A stretch of DNA of 64,000 nt from Budorcas taxicolor (Eukaryota; Chordata; Mammalia; Artiodactyla; Bovidae): positions 8,246,001-8,310,000 of the forward strand of contig NC_068920.1 of assembly GCF_023091745.1 (NCBI RefSeq), in the 5' to 3' direction. A program made the translations under genes and the position numbers. Shown one piece after another: positions 9,120-22,200 of this stretch. Each line of letters opens with the position of its first letter. The first letter of the stretch is position 1. Under the pieces are notes generated by a model that was given only the letters and a program-made list of their open reading frames with translations, had not been told where the DNA came from and did no database searches.

Positions 9120-12100
9120 GGTGAAGGGAAAAGAGGTTCCTCTGGAATGGACTGAGACATCTGGGGGACTCTTGGAATGGTGGCACGACCCTGGAGTTCC
9201 TCTCGCCATTCCTGTTGAGAGGGCCTCCTCTTGAGATGCGATGGGAACGCCGGGAAGTCTTTCCCGACGAAGCAGGGAAAGGATCCCTCACCTCGAGCTA
9301 CGAGGCGGAAACGGGGCTCCTCTGGATGTGGGCAGGACCCCCGTGTTTCCTCTCGAGTGGAGACGGTTATGTCGGGGAACTTCTTGAGTTCCTCCAAGCG
9401 TGGGAAGGACCCTTTCGACGTTCCAGAGGTGAGGTGTGATTAGCCCCGAGAAGCCTCTGCGGAAATGGGACTCATCTCGCCTGCAGGGGAGAACCGCCTG
9501 GATATTCTCGAGTTGCGGCAGGTCTTCTCGAGTTACGACGGGGACCTCAGGGACCCGCTCTGGTGGCCACAGGAAGGGCCAGTCCCCATGCGAGTTGCTA
9601 GGGGCCATCTCGGGATTCCTCTCCCGTCGATGACGGGGACTAAGACCTTGTGTGGAGTCGGGGCCGGAACCTGAGCATTCCTCTCCAGTGTTGACATGGA
9701 TCTTGGGGTGCCTCTGAGTCTCCCCAGGGGAGTCAGGCTTCGTCTCGTGTGGGGGCATGCGGGTGCGCTTCCCTCCCGAGCTGCAGCAGTAGGGTCACGC
9801 TTCCTGTCACGTGGATCAAGGGATCTGTGGCTTTCCCTCGAGGCTTTCCCTCGAGGCTTTCCCACGACGCTATCCAACAGGGCCGGGCCAAGTGCCACAT
9901 TGGTGTGAGTCGATCCTCGGCGTGAAAGACGAGCCGGTGAAGGGAAAAGAGGTTCCTCTGGAATGGACTGAGACAACTGGGGGACTCTTGGTATGGTGGC
10001 ACGACCCTGGAGTTCCTCTCGCCGTTCCTGTTGAGAGGGCCTCCTCTTGAGATGCGACGGGAACGCCCGAATTCTTTCCGGACGAAGCAGAGAAAGGATC
10101 CCTCACCTCGAGCTACGAGGCGGAAACGGGTCTCCTCTGGATGTGGGCGGGACCCTCGTGTTTCCTCTTGAGTGGAGACGGGTATGTCGGGGAACTTCTT
10201 GAGTTGCACCAAGGGTGGGAAAGACCCTTTCGACGTTCCAGAGGTGAGGTGTGATTAGCCCCGAGAAGCCTCTGCGGAAATAAGCCTCATCTCGCCTGCA
10301 GGGGAGAACCTCCTGGATATTCTCGAGTTGCGGCAGGTCTTCTCGAGTTACGACGCGGCCCTCAGGGACCCGCTCTGGTGGCCTCAGGAAGGGCCAGTCC
10401 CCATACGAGTTGCCAGGGGCCATCTCGGGATACCTCTCCAGTCGATGCCGGGGCCTTAGACCTTGTGTGGAGTCGGGGCCGGAACCTGAGCATTCCTCTC
10501 CAGTGTTGACATGGATCTTGGGGTGCCTCTGAGTCTCCACAGGGGAGTCAGGCCTCGTCTCGAGTGGGGGCATGCGCGTGCGATTCCCTCCCGAGCTGCA
10601 GCAGTAGGGTCACGCTTCCTGTCACGTGGATCAAGGGATCTGTGGCTTTCCCTCGAGGCTTTACCTCGAGGCTTTCCCACGACGCTTTCCCACAGGGCTG
10701 TGCCAAGTGCCCCCTTGGTGTGAGTCGATCCTCGGCGTGAAAGACGAGCCGGTGAAGGGAAAAGAGGTTCCTCTGGAATGGACTGAGACATCTGGGGGAC
10801 TCTTGGAATGGTGGCACGACCCTGGAGTTCCTCTCGCCATTCCTGTTGAGAGGGCCTCCTCTTGAGATGCGATGGGAACGCCGGGAAGTCTTTCCCGACG
10901 AAGCAGGGAAAGGATCCCTCACCTCGAGCTACGAGGCGGAAACGGGGCTCCTCTGGATGTGGGCAGGACCCCCGTGTTTCCTCTCGAGTGGAGACGGTTA
11001 TGTCGGGGAACTTCTTGAGTTCCTCCAAGCGTGGGAAGGACCCTTTCGACGTTCCAGAGGTGAGGTGTGATTAGCCCCGAGAAGCCTCTGCGGAAATGGG
11101 ACTCATCTCGCCTGCAGGGGAGAACCGCCTGGATATTCTCGAGTTGCGGCAGGTCTTCTCGAGTTACGACGGGGACCTCAGGGACCCGCTCTGGTGGCCA
11201 CAGGAAGGGCCAGTCCCCATGCGAGTTGCTAGGGGCCATCTCGGGATTCCTCTCCCGTCGATGACGGGGACTAAGACCTTGTGTGGAGTCGGGGCCGGAA
11301 CCTGAGCATTCCTCTCCAGTGTTGACATGGATCTTGGGGTGCCTCTGAGTCTCCCCAGGGGAGTCAGGCTTCGTCTCGAGTGGGGGCATGCGGGTGCGCT
11401 TCCCTCCCGAGCTGCAGCAGTAGGGTCACGCTTCCTGTCACGTGGATCAAGGGATCTGTGGCTTTCCCTCGAGGCTTTCCCTCGAGGCTTTCCCACGACG
11501 CTATCCAACAGGGCTGGGCCAAGTGCCACATTGGTGTGAGTCGATCCTCGGCGTGAAAGACGAGCCGGTGAAGGGAAAAGAGGTTCCTCTGGAATGGACT
11601 GAGACAACTGGGGGACTCTTGGTATGGTGGCACGACCCTGGAGTTCCTCTCGCCGTTCCTGTTGAGAGGGCCTCCTCTTGAGATGCGACGGGAACGCCCG
11701 GAATTCTTTCCGGACGAAGCAGAGAAAGGATCCCTCACCTCGAGCTACGAGGCGGAAACGGGTCTCCTCTGGATGTGGGCGGGACCCTCGTGTTTCCTCT
11801 TGAGTGGAGACGGGTATGTCGGGGAACTTCTTGAGTTGCACCAAGGGTGGGAAAGACCCTTTCGACGTTCCAGAGGTGAGGTGTGATTAGCCCCGAGAAG
11901 CCTCTGCGGAAATGAGCCTCATCTCGCCTGCAGGGGAGAACCTCCTGGATATTCTCGAGTTGCGGCAGGTCTTCTCGAGTTACGACGCGGCCCTCAGGGA
12001 CCCGCTCTGGTGGCCTCAGGAAGGGCCAGTCCCCATACGAGTTGCCAGGGGCCATCTCGGGATACCTCTCCAGTCGATGCCGGGGCCTTAGACCTTGTGT

Positions 12101-12406
12101 GGAGTCGGGGCCGGAACCTGAGCATTCCTCTCCAGTGTTGACATGGATCTTGGGGTGCCTCTGAGTCTCCACAGGGGAGTCAGGCCTCGTCTCGAGTGGG
12201 GGCATGCGCGTGCGATTCCCTCCCGAGCTGCAGCAGTAGGGTCACGCTTCCTGTCACGTGGATCAAGGGATCTGTGGCTTTCCCTCGAGGCTTTACCTCG
12301 AGGCTTTCCCACGACGCTTTCCCACAGGGCTGTGCCAAGTGCCCCCTTGGTGTGAGTCGATCCTCGGCGTGAAAGACGAGCCGGTGAAGGGAAAAGAGGT
12401 TCCTCT
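9120..12406 (+). repeat. Dimeric higher-order repeat, ~1,631-bp unit, two copies
   Basis: Two monomers repeat as a pair: about 9120-10747 and about 10751-12406. The offset is 1,631 bp, rising to 1,632 bp after a missing base near 10068 (GCCCGAATTC here, GCCCGGAATTC at 11698). Markers of the pair are loss of the EcoRI site (GGAAGTCTTT at 9255 and 10886), CCACGACGCTATCC in the 13-bp array, GATGACGGGGAC, and GACGCGGCCCTC. The match ends near 12407 (CTCTGTAATGG against CTCTGGAATGG). Confidence 0.88.
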
Positions 12407-14924
12407 GTAATGGACTGAGACATCTGGGGGACTCTTGGAATGGTGGCACGACCCTGGAGTTCCTCTCGCCATTCCTGTTGAGAGGGCCTCCTCTTGAGTT
12501 GGGACGGGAACGCCGGGAATTCTTTCCCGACGAAGCAGGGAAAGGATCCCTCACCTCGAGCTACGAGGTGGAAACGGAGCTCCTCTGGATGTGGGCGGAC
12601 CTTCAGGTTTCCTCTCGAGTGGAGCCGGGTATGTCGGGGAACTTCTTGAGTTGCTCCAAGGGTGGCAAGGACCCTTTCGACGTTCCAGAGGTGAGGTGTG
12701 ATTAGCCCCGAGAAGCCTCTGCGGAAATGTGCCTCCTCTCGCCTGTAGGCGAGATCCGGCTGGATTTTCTCGAGTTGCGGCAGGTCTTCTCGAGTTACGA
12801 CGGGGACCTCAGGGACCCGCTCTGGTGGCCTCAGGAAGGGCCAGTCCCCATGCGAGTTGCTAGGGGCCATCTCGGGATTCCTCTCGCGTCGATGCCGGGG
12901 CCTAAGACCTTGGGTGGAGTCGGGGCCCGAAACTGAGGATTCCTCTCCAGTGTTGACATGGATCTTGGGGTGCCTCTCAGTCTCCCCAGGGGAGTCAGGC
13001 CTCGTCTCTGGTGGGGGCATGCACGTGCGCTTCCCTCCCGAGCTGCAGCAGTAGGGTCACGCTTCCTGTCACGTGGATCAAGGGATCTGTGGCTTTCCCT
13101 CGAGGCTTTCCCTCGAGGCTTTCCCACGAGGCTTTCCCACAGGGCTGTGCCACGTGCCACCTTGGTGTGAGTCGATCCTCGGCGTGAAAGACGAGCAGGT
13201 GAAGGGAAAAGAGGTTCCTCTGTAATGGACTGAGACATCTGGGGGACTCTTGGAATGGTGGCACGACCCTGGAGTTCCTCTCGCCGTTCCTGTTGAGAGG
13301 GCCTCCTCTTGAGATGCGATGGGAACGCCGGGAATTCTTTCCCGACGAAGCAGGGAAAGGATCCCTCACCTCGAGCTACGAGGCGGAAACGGGGCTCCTC
13401 TGGATGTGGGCAGGACCCCCGTGTTTCCTCTCGAGTGGAGACGGTTACGTCGGGGAACTTCTTGAGTTGTACCAAGGGTGGGAAGGACACTTTCGACGTT
13501 CCAGAGGTGAGGTGTGATTAGCCCCGAGAAGCCTCTGCGGAAATTGGCCTCATCTCGCCTACAGGGGAGAACCTCCTGGATTTTCTCGAGTTGCGGCAAG
13601 TCTTCTTGAGTTACGACGGGGACCTCAGGGACCCGCTCTGGTGGCCTCAGGAAGGGCCAGACCCCATACGAGTTGCTAGGGGCCATCTCCAGATTCCTCT
13701 CCTGTCGATGCCGGGGCCTAAGTCCTTGTGTGGAGTCGGGGCCGGAACTTGAGGATTCCTCTCCAGAGTAGACATGGATCTTGGGGTGCCTCTGAGTCTC
13801 CCCAGGGGAGTCAGGCCTCGTCTCGATTGGGGGCATGCACGTGCGCTTCCCTCCCGAGCTGCAGCAGTAGGGTCACGCTTCCTGTCACGTGGATCAAGGG
13901 ATCTGTGGCTTTCCCTCGAGGCTTTCCCTCGAGGCTTTCCCACGAGGCTTTCCCACCGGGCTGTGACAAGTGCCCCCTTTGTGTGAGTCGATCCTCGGAG
14001 TGAAAGACGAGCCGGTGAAGGGAAAAGAGGTTCCTCTGGAATGGACTGAGACATCTGGGGGACTCTTGGAATGGTGGCACGACCCTGGAGTTCCTCTCGC
14101 CGTTCCTGTTGAGAGGGCCTCCTCTTGAGATGCGACAGGAACGCAGGGAATTCTTTCCCGACGAAGCAGGGAAAGGATCTGTCACCTCGAGCTACGAGGC
14201 GGAATCGCGGCTCCTCTGGATGTGGGTGGGACCCTCCTGTTTCCTCTCGAGTGGAGACGGGTATGTCGGGGAACTTCTTGAGTTGCACCAAGGGTGTGAA
14301 GGACCCTTTTCACGTTCCAGAGGTGAGGTGTGATTAGCACCGAGAAGCCTCTGCGGAAATGGGCCTCATCTCGCCCGCAGGGGAGAACCTCCTGGATATT
14401 CTCGAGTTGCGGCAGGTCTTCTCGAGTTACGACGGGGACCTCAGGGACCCGCTCTGGTGGCCTCAGGAAGGGCCAGTCCCCATGCGAGTTGCTAGGGGCC
14501 ATCTCGGGATTCCTCTCCCGTCAATGCCGGGGTCTAAAACCTTGTGTGGAGTCGGGGCCGGAACCTGAGGATTCCTCTCCAGTGTTGACATGGATCTTGG
14601 GGTGCCTCTCAGTCTCCCCAGGGGAGTCAGGCCTCGTCTCGAGTGGGGGCATGCACGTGCGCTTCCCTCCCGAGCTGCAGCAGTAGGGTCACGCTTCCTG
14701 TCACGTGGATCAAGGGATCTGTGGCTTTCCCTCGAGGCTTTCCCTCGAGGCTTTCCCACGAGGTTTTCCCACAGGGCTGTGCCAAGTGCCACCTTGGTGG
14801 GAGTCGATCCTCGGCGTGAAAGACGAACCGGTGAAGGGAAAAGAGGTTCCTCTGGAATGGACTGAGTCATCTGGGGGACTCTTGGAATGGTGGAACGACC
14901 CTGGAGTTCCTCTCGCCCTTCCTG
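12407..14924 (+). repeat. Mosaic segment built from monomers of the first 9 kb
   Basis: The best partner changes along this stretch. About 12709-13440 matches 1367-2098 (offset 11,342 bp). About 13460-14100 matches 2933-3573 (offset 10,527 bp). About 14109-14450 matches 4398-4739 (offset 9,711 bp). About 14550-14920 matches 8025-8395 (offset 6,525 bp). Each jump is a whole number of monomers (815, 816 and 3,186 bp), the pattern expected of gene conversion or unequal exchange in register. Breakpoints are approximate because identical bases flank them. Confidence 0.8.
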
Positions 14925-16235
14925 TTGAGAGGGCCTCCTCTTGAGATGAGACGGGAACGCCGGGAATTCTTTCCCGACGAAGCAGGGAAAGGATCCCTCA
15001 CCTCGAGCTACGAGGCGGAATAGGGGCTCCTCTGGATGTGGCGGGACCCTCGTGTTTCCTCTCGAGTGGAGACGGGTATGTCGGGGAACTTCTTGAGTTG
15101 CCCCAAGGGTGGGAAGGACCCTTTCGACGTTCCAGAGGTGAGGTGTGATTAGGCCCGAGAAGCCTCTGCGGAAATGAGCCTCATCTCGCCTGCAGGGGAG
15201 AACCTCCTGGATATTCTCGAGTTGCGGCAGGTCTTCTCGAGTTACGACGGGGACCTCAGGGACCCGCTCTGGTGGCCTCAGGAAGGGCCAGTCCCCATGT
15301 GAGTTGCTAGGGGCCATCTCGGGATTCCTCTCCCGTCGATGCCGGGGCCTAAGACCTTGTGTGGAGTCGGGGCCAGAACCTGAGGATTCCTCTCCAGTGT
15401 TGACATGGATTTTGTGTGCCTCTGAGTCTCCCCAGGGGAGTCAGGCCTCGTCTCGAGTGGGGGCATGCACGTGCGCTTCCCTCCCGAGCTGCAGCATTAG
15501 TGTCACTCTTCCTGTCACGTGTATCAAGGGATCTGTGTCTTTCCCTCGAGGCTTTCCCTCGAGGCTTTCCCACGAGGCTTTCCCACAGGGCTGTGCCAAG
15601 TGCCACCTTGGTGTGAGTCGATCCTCGGCGTGAAAGACGAGCCGGTGAAGGGAAAAGAGGTTCCTCTGGAATGGACTGAGACATCCGGGGGACTCTTGGA
15701 ATGGTGGCACGACCCTGGAGTTCCTCTCGCCGTCCCTGTTGAGAGGGCCTCCTCTTGAGATGCGACGGGAACGCCCGGAATTCTTTCCCGACGAAGCAGG
15801 GAAAGGATCCCTCACCTCGAGCTACGAGGCGGAAACGGACCTCCTCTGGATGTGGGCGGGACCCTCGTGTTTCCTCTCGAGTGGAGACGGGTATGTCGGG
15901 GAACTTCTTGAGTTCCACCAAGGGTGGGAAGGACCCTTTCGACGTTCCAGAGGTGAGGTGTGATTAGCGCCGGGAAGCCTCTACGGATATAGGCCTCATC
16001 TCGCCTGCAGGGGAGAACCTCCTGGATATTCTCGAGTTGCGGCAGGTCTTCTCGAGTTACGACGGGGACCACAGGGACCCGCTCTGGTGGCCTCAGGAAG
16101 GGCCAGTCCCCATGCGCGTTGCTAGGGGCCATCTCGGGATTCCTCTCCCATCGATGCCGGGGCCTAAGACCTTGTGTGGAATCGGGGCCGGAACCTGATG
16201 ATTCCTCTCCAGTGTTGACATGGATCTTGGGGTGC
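14925..16235 (+). repeat. Mixed satellite monomers before the second duplicated block
   Basis: The monomer at 14925 follows 8400 until about 15270. It then switches to a type with TGGATTTTGTGTGCC near 15408, seen elsewhere at 2430-2450 and 18665-18685. The monomer at 15739 has CGCCCGGAATTC and a diverged GCGCCGGGAAGCCTCTACGG near 15967 with no other copy in the window. No non-satellite sequence is present. Confidence 0.82.
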
Positions 16236-19200
16236 CTCTGAGTCTCCCCAGGGGAGTCAGGCCTCGTCTCGAGTGGGGGCATGCGCGTTCGATTCCCTCC
16301 CGAGCTGCAGCAGTAGGGTCACGCTTCCTGTCACGTGGATCAAGGGATCTGTGGCTTTCCCTCGAGGCTTTCCCTCGAGGCTTTCCCACGAGGTTTTCCC
16401 ACAGGGCTTGCCAAGTGCCACCTTGGTGGGAGTCGATCCTCGGCGTGAAAGACGAACCAGTGAAGGGAAAAGAGGTTACTCTGGAATGGACTGAGACATC
16501 TGGGGGACTCTTGGAATGGTGGCACGACCCTGGAGTTCCTCTCGCCGTTCCTGTTGAGAGGGCCTTCTCTTGAGATGAGACGGGAACGCCGGGAATTCTT
16601 TCCCGACGAAGCAGGGAAAGGATCCCTCACCTCGAGCTACGAGGCGGAAATGGGGCTCCTCTGGATGTGGCGGGACCCTCGTGTTTCCTCTCGAGTGGAG
16701 ACGGGTATGTCGGGGAACTTCTTGAGTTGCACCAAGGGTGGGAAGGACCCTTTCGACGTTCCAGAGGTGATGTGTGATTAGCCCCGAGAAGCCTCTGCGG
16801 AAATGGACCTCCTCTCGCCTGTAGGGGAGAACCGGCTGGATTTTCTCGAGTTGCGGCAGGTCTTCTCGAGTTACGACGGGGACCTCAGGGACCCGCTCTG
16901 GTGGCCACAGGAAGGGCCAGTCCCCATGCGAGTTGCTAGGGTCCATCTAGGGGATACCACTCCAGTCTATACCGGGGCCTAAGACCTTGTGTGGAGTCGG
17001 GGCCGGAACCTGAGCATTCCTCTCCAGTGTTGACATGGATCTTGGGGTGCCTCTGAGTCTCCCCAGGGGAGTCAGGCTTCGTCTCGAGTGGGGGCATGCG
17101 GGTGCGGTTCCCTCCCGAGCTGCAGAAGTAGGGTCACGCTTCCTGTCACGTGGATCAAGGGATCTGTGGCTTTCCCTCGAGGCTTTCCCTCGAGGCTTTC
17201 CCACGACGCTATCCAACAGGGCTGTGCCAAGTGCCACATTGGTGTGAGTCGATCCTCGGCGTGAAAGACGAGCCGGTGAAGGGAAAAGAGGTTCCTCTGG
17301 AATGGACTGAGACAACTGGGGGACTCTTGGTATGGTGGCACGACCCTGGAGTTCCTCTCGCCGTTCCTGTTGAGAGGGCCTCCTCTTGAGATGCGACGGG
17401 AACGCCCGGAATTCTTTCCCGACGAAGCAGAGAAAGGATCCCTCACCTCGAGCTACGAGGCGGAAACGGGTCTCCTCTGGATGTGGGCGGGACCCTCGTG
17501 TTTCCTCTCGAGTGGAGACGGGTATGTCGGGGAACTTCTTGAGTTGCACCAAGGGTGGGAAAGACCCTTTCGACGTTCCAGAGGTGAGGTGTGATTATCC
17601 CCGAGAAGCCTCTGCGGAAATGTGCCTCCTCTCGCCTGTAGGCGAGATCCGGCTGGATTTTCTCGAGTTGCGGCAGGTCTTCTCGAGTTACGACGGGGAC
17701 CTCAGGGACCCGCTCTGGTGGCCTCAGGAAGGGCCAGTCCCCATGCGAGTTGCTAGGGGCCATCTCGGGATTCCTCTCGCGTCGATGCCGGGGCCTAAGA
17801 CCTTGGGTGGAGTCGGGGCCCGAAACTGAGGATTCCTCTCCAGTGTTGACATGGATCTTGGGGTGCCTCTCAGTCTCCCCAGGGGAGTCAGGCCTCGTCT
17901 CTGGTGGGGGCATGCACGTGCGCTTCCCTCCCGAGCTGCAGCAGTAGGGTCACGCTTCCTGTCCCGTGGATCAAGGGATCTGTGGCTTTCCCTCGAGGCT
18001 TTCCCTCGAGGCTTTCCCACGAGGCTTTCCCACAGGGCTGTGCCACGTGCCACCTTGGTGTGAGTCGATCCTCGGCGTGAAAGACGAGCAGGTGAAGGGA
18101 AAAGAGGTTCCTCTGGAATGGACTGAGACATCTGGGGGACTCTTGGAATGGTGGCACGACCCTGGAGTTCCTCTCGCCGTTCCTGTTGAGAGGGCCTCCT
18201 CTTGAGATGCGATGGGAACGCCGGGAATTCTTTCCCGACGAAGCAGGGAAAGGATCCCTCACCTCGAGCTACGAGGCGGAAACGGGGCTCCTCTGGATGT
18301 GGGCAGGACCACCGTGTTTCCTCTCGAGTGGAGACGGTTATGTCGGGGAACTTCTTGAGTTCCTCCAAGCGTGGGAAGGACCCTTTCGACGTTCCAGAGG
18401 TGAGGTGTGATTAGCCCCGAGAAGCCTCTGCGGAAATGGGACTCATCTCGCCTGCAGGGGAGAACCGCCTGGATATTCTCGAGTTGCGGCAGGTCTTCTC
18501 GAGTTACGACGGGGACTTCAGGGACCCGCTCTGGTGGCCTCAGGAAGGGCCAGTACCCATGTGAGTTGCTAGGGGCCATCTCGGGATTCCTCTCCCGTCG
18601 ATGCCGGGGCCTAAGACCTTGTGTGGAGTCGGGGCCGGAACCTGAGCATTCCTCTCCAGTGTTGACATGGATTTTGTGTGCCTCTGAGTCTCCCCAGGGG
18701 AGTCAGGCCTCGTCTCGAGTGTGGGCATGCACGTGCGCTTCCCTCCCGAGCTGCAGCAGTAGGGTCACGCTTCCTGTCACGTGAATCAAGGGATCTGTGG
18801 CTTTCCCTCGAGGCTTTCCCTCGAGGCTTTCCCACGAGGCTTTCCCACAGGGCTGTGCCAAGTGCCACCTTGGTGTGAGTCGATCCTCGGCGTGAATTAT
18901 GAGCCGGTGAAGGGATAAGAGGTTCCTCTGGAATGGACTGAGACATCTGGGGGACTCTTGGAATGGTGGCACGACCCTGGAGTTCCTCTCGCCGTTCCTG
19001 TTGAGAGGGCCTCCTCTTGAGTTGGGACGGGAACGCCGGGAATTCTTTCCCGACGAAGCAGGGAAAGGATCCCTCACCTCGAGCTACGAGGCGGAAACGG
19101 GGCTCCTCTGGATGTGGGTGGGACCCTCGTGTTTCCTCTCGAGTGGAGACGGGTATGTCGGGGAACTTCTTGAGTTGTACCAAGGGTGGGAAGGACACTT

Positions 19201-22200
19201 TCGACGTTCCAGAGGTGAGGTGTGATTAGCCCCGAGAAGCCTCTGCGGAAATTGGCCTCATCTCGCCTACAGGGGAGAACCTCCTGGATTTTCTCGAGTT
19301 GCGGCAGGTCTTCTCGAGTTACGACGGGGACCTCAGGGACCCGCTCTGGTGGCCTCAGGAAGGGCCAGACCCCATACGAGTTGCTAGGGGCCATCTCCAT
19401 ATTCCTCTCCTGTCGATGCCGGGGCCTAAGACCTTGTGTGGAGTCGGGGCCGGAACTTGAGGATTCCTCTCCAGAGTAGACATGGATCTTGGGGTGCCTC
19501 TGAGTCTCCCCAGGGGAGTCAGGCCTCGTCTCGATTGGGGGCATGCACGTGCGCTTCCCTCCCGAGCTGCAGCAGTAGGGTCACGCTTCCTGTCACGTGG
19601 ATCAAGGGATCTGTGGCTTTCCCTCGAGGCTTTCCCTCGAGGCTTTCCCACGAGGCTTTCCCACCGGGCTGTGACAAGTGCCCCCTTTGTGTGAGTCGAT
19701 CCTTGGAGTGAAAGACGAGCCGGTGAAGGGAAAAGAGGTTCCTCTGGAATGGACTGAGACATCTGGGGGACTCTTGGAATGGTGGCACGACCCTGGAGTT
19801 CCTCTCGTCGTTCCTGTTGAGAGGGCCTCCTCTTGAGATGGGACAGGAAGGCCGGGTACTGTTTACCGACGAAGCAGGGAAAGGATCCCTCACCTCGAGC
19901 TACGAGGCGGAAACGGGGCTCCTCTGGATGTGGGCGGGACCCTCGTGTTTCCTCTCGAGTGGAGACGGGTATGTCGGGGAACTTCTTGAGTTGCACCAAG
20001 GGTGGGAAGGACCCTTTCGACGTTCCAGAAGTGAGGTGTGATTAGCCCCGAGAAGCTTCTGCGGAAATGGGCCTCATCTCGCCTGCAGGGGAGAACCTCC
20101 TGGATATTCTCGAGTTGTGGCAGGTCTTCTCGAGTTACGACGGGGACCTCAGGGACCCGCTCTGGTGGCCTCAGGAAGGGCCAGTCCCCATGCGAGTTGC
20201 TAGGGGCCATCTCGGAATTCCTCTCCCATCGATGCCGGGGCCTAAGACCTTGTGTGGAGTCGGGGCCTGATCCTGAGCATTCCTCTCCAGTGTTGACATG
20301 GATCTTGGGGTGCCTCTGAGTCTCCCCAGGGGAGTCAGGCCTCGTCTCGAGTGGGGGCGTGCACGTGCGCTTCCCTCCTGAGCTGCAGCAGTAGGGTCAC
20401 GCTTCCTGTCACGTGGATCAAGGGATCTGTGGCTTTCCCTCGAGGCTTTCCCTCGAGGCTTTCCCACGAGGCTTTCCCACAGGGCTGTGCCACGTGCCAC
20501 CTTGGTGTGAGTCGATCCTCGACATGAAAGACGAACCGTTGAAGGGAAAAGAGGTTCCTCTGGAATGGACTGAGACATCTGGGGGACTCTTGGAATGGTG
20601 GCACGACCCTGGAGTTCCTCTCGCCGTTCCTGTTGAGAGGGCCTTCTCTTGAGATGCGACAGGAACGCCGGGAATTCTTTCCCGACGAAGCAGGGAAAGG
20701 ATCTGTCACCTCGAGCTACGAGGCGGAATCGGGGCTCCTCTGGATGTGGGTGGGACCCTCCTGTTTCCTCTCGAGTGGAGACGGGTATGTCGGGGAACTT
20801 CTTGAGTTGCACCAAGGGTGTGAAGGACCCTTTTCACGTTCCAGAGGTGAGGTGTGATTAGCACCGAGAAGCCTCTGCGGAAATGGGCCTCATCTCGCCC
20901 GCAGGGGAGAACCTACTGGATATTCTCGAGTTGCGGAAGGTCTTCTCGAGTTAAGACGGGGACCTCAGGGACCCGCTCTGGTGGCCACAGGAAGGGCCAG
21001 TCCCCATGCGAGTTGCTAGGGGCCATCTCGGGATTCCTCTCCCATCGATGCCGGGGCCTAAAACCTTGTGTGGAGTCGGGGCCGGAACCTGAGGATTCCT
21101 CTCCAGTGTTGACATGGATCTTGGGGTGCCTCTGAGTCTCCCTAGGCGAGTCAAGCTTCGTCTCGAGTGGGGGCATGCGGGTGTGCTTCCATCCCAAGCT
21201 GCAGAAGTAAGGTCACGCTTCCTGTCACGTGGATCAAGGGATCTGTGGCTTTCCCTCGAGGCTTTCCCTAGAGGCTTTCCCACGTGGCTTTCCCACAGGG
21301 CTGTGCCAAGTTTCACCTTGGTGTGAGTCGATCCTCGGCGTGAAAGACGAGCCGGTGAAGGGAAAAGAGGTTCCTCTGGAATGGACTGAGACATCTGGGG
21401 GACTCTTGGAATGGTGGCACGACCCTGGAGTTCCTCTCGCCGTTCCTGTTGAGCGGGCCTCCTCTTGAGATGAACCGGGAACCCCGGGAATTCTTTCCGG
21501 ATGAAGCAGGGAAAGGATCCCTCACCTCGAGCTACGAGGCAGAAACGGGGCTCCTCTGGATGTGGGCGGGACCCTCGTGTTTCCTCTCGAGTGGACACGG
21601 GTATGTCGGGGAACTTCTTGAGTTGCAACAAGGGTCGGAAGGACCCTTTCGACGTTCCAGAGGTGAGGTGTGATTAGCCCCGAGAAGCCTCTGCGGAAAT
21701 GGGCCTCATCTCGCCTGCAGGGGAGAACCTCCTGTATTTTCTCGAGTTTCGAGTTACGATGGGGACCTCAGGGACCCGCTCTTGTGGCCTCAGGAAGGGC
21801 CAAACCCCATGCGAGTTGTTAGGGGCCATCTCGGGATTTCTCTCCCGTCGATGTCGGGGCCTAAGACCTTGTGTGAAGTCGGGGCCGGAACTTGAGGATT
21901 CCTCTCCAGAGTTTACATGGATCTTGGGGTGCCTCTGAGTCTCCCCAGGGGAGTCAGGCCTCGTCTCGAGTGGGGGCATGCACGTGCGTTTCCCTCCCGT
22001 GATGCAGCAGTAGGGTCACGCTTCCTGTCACGTGGATCAAGGGATCTGTGGCTTTCCCTTGAGGCTTTCCCGCAGGGCTGTGCCAAGTGCCACCTTGGTG
22101 TGAGTCGATCCTCAGCGTGAAAGACGAACCGGTGAAGGGAAAAGAGGTTCCTCTGGAATGGACTGAGACATCTGGGGGACTCTTGGAATGGTGGCACGAC

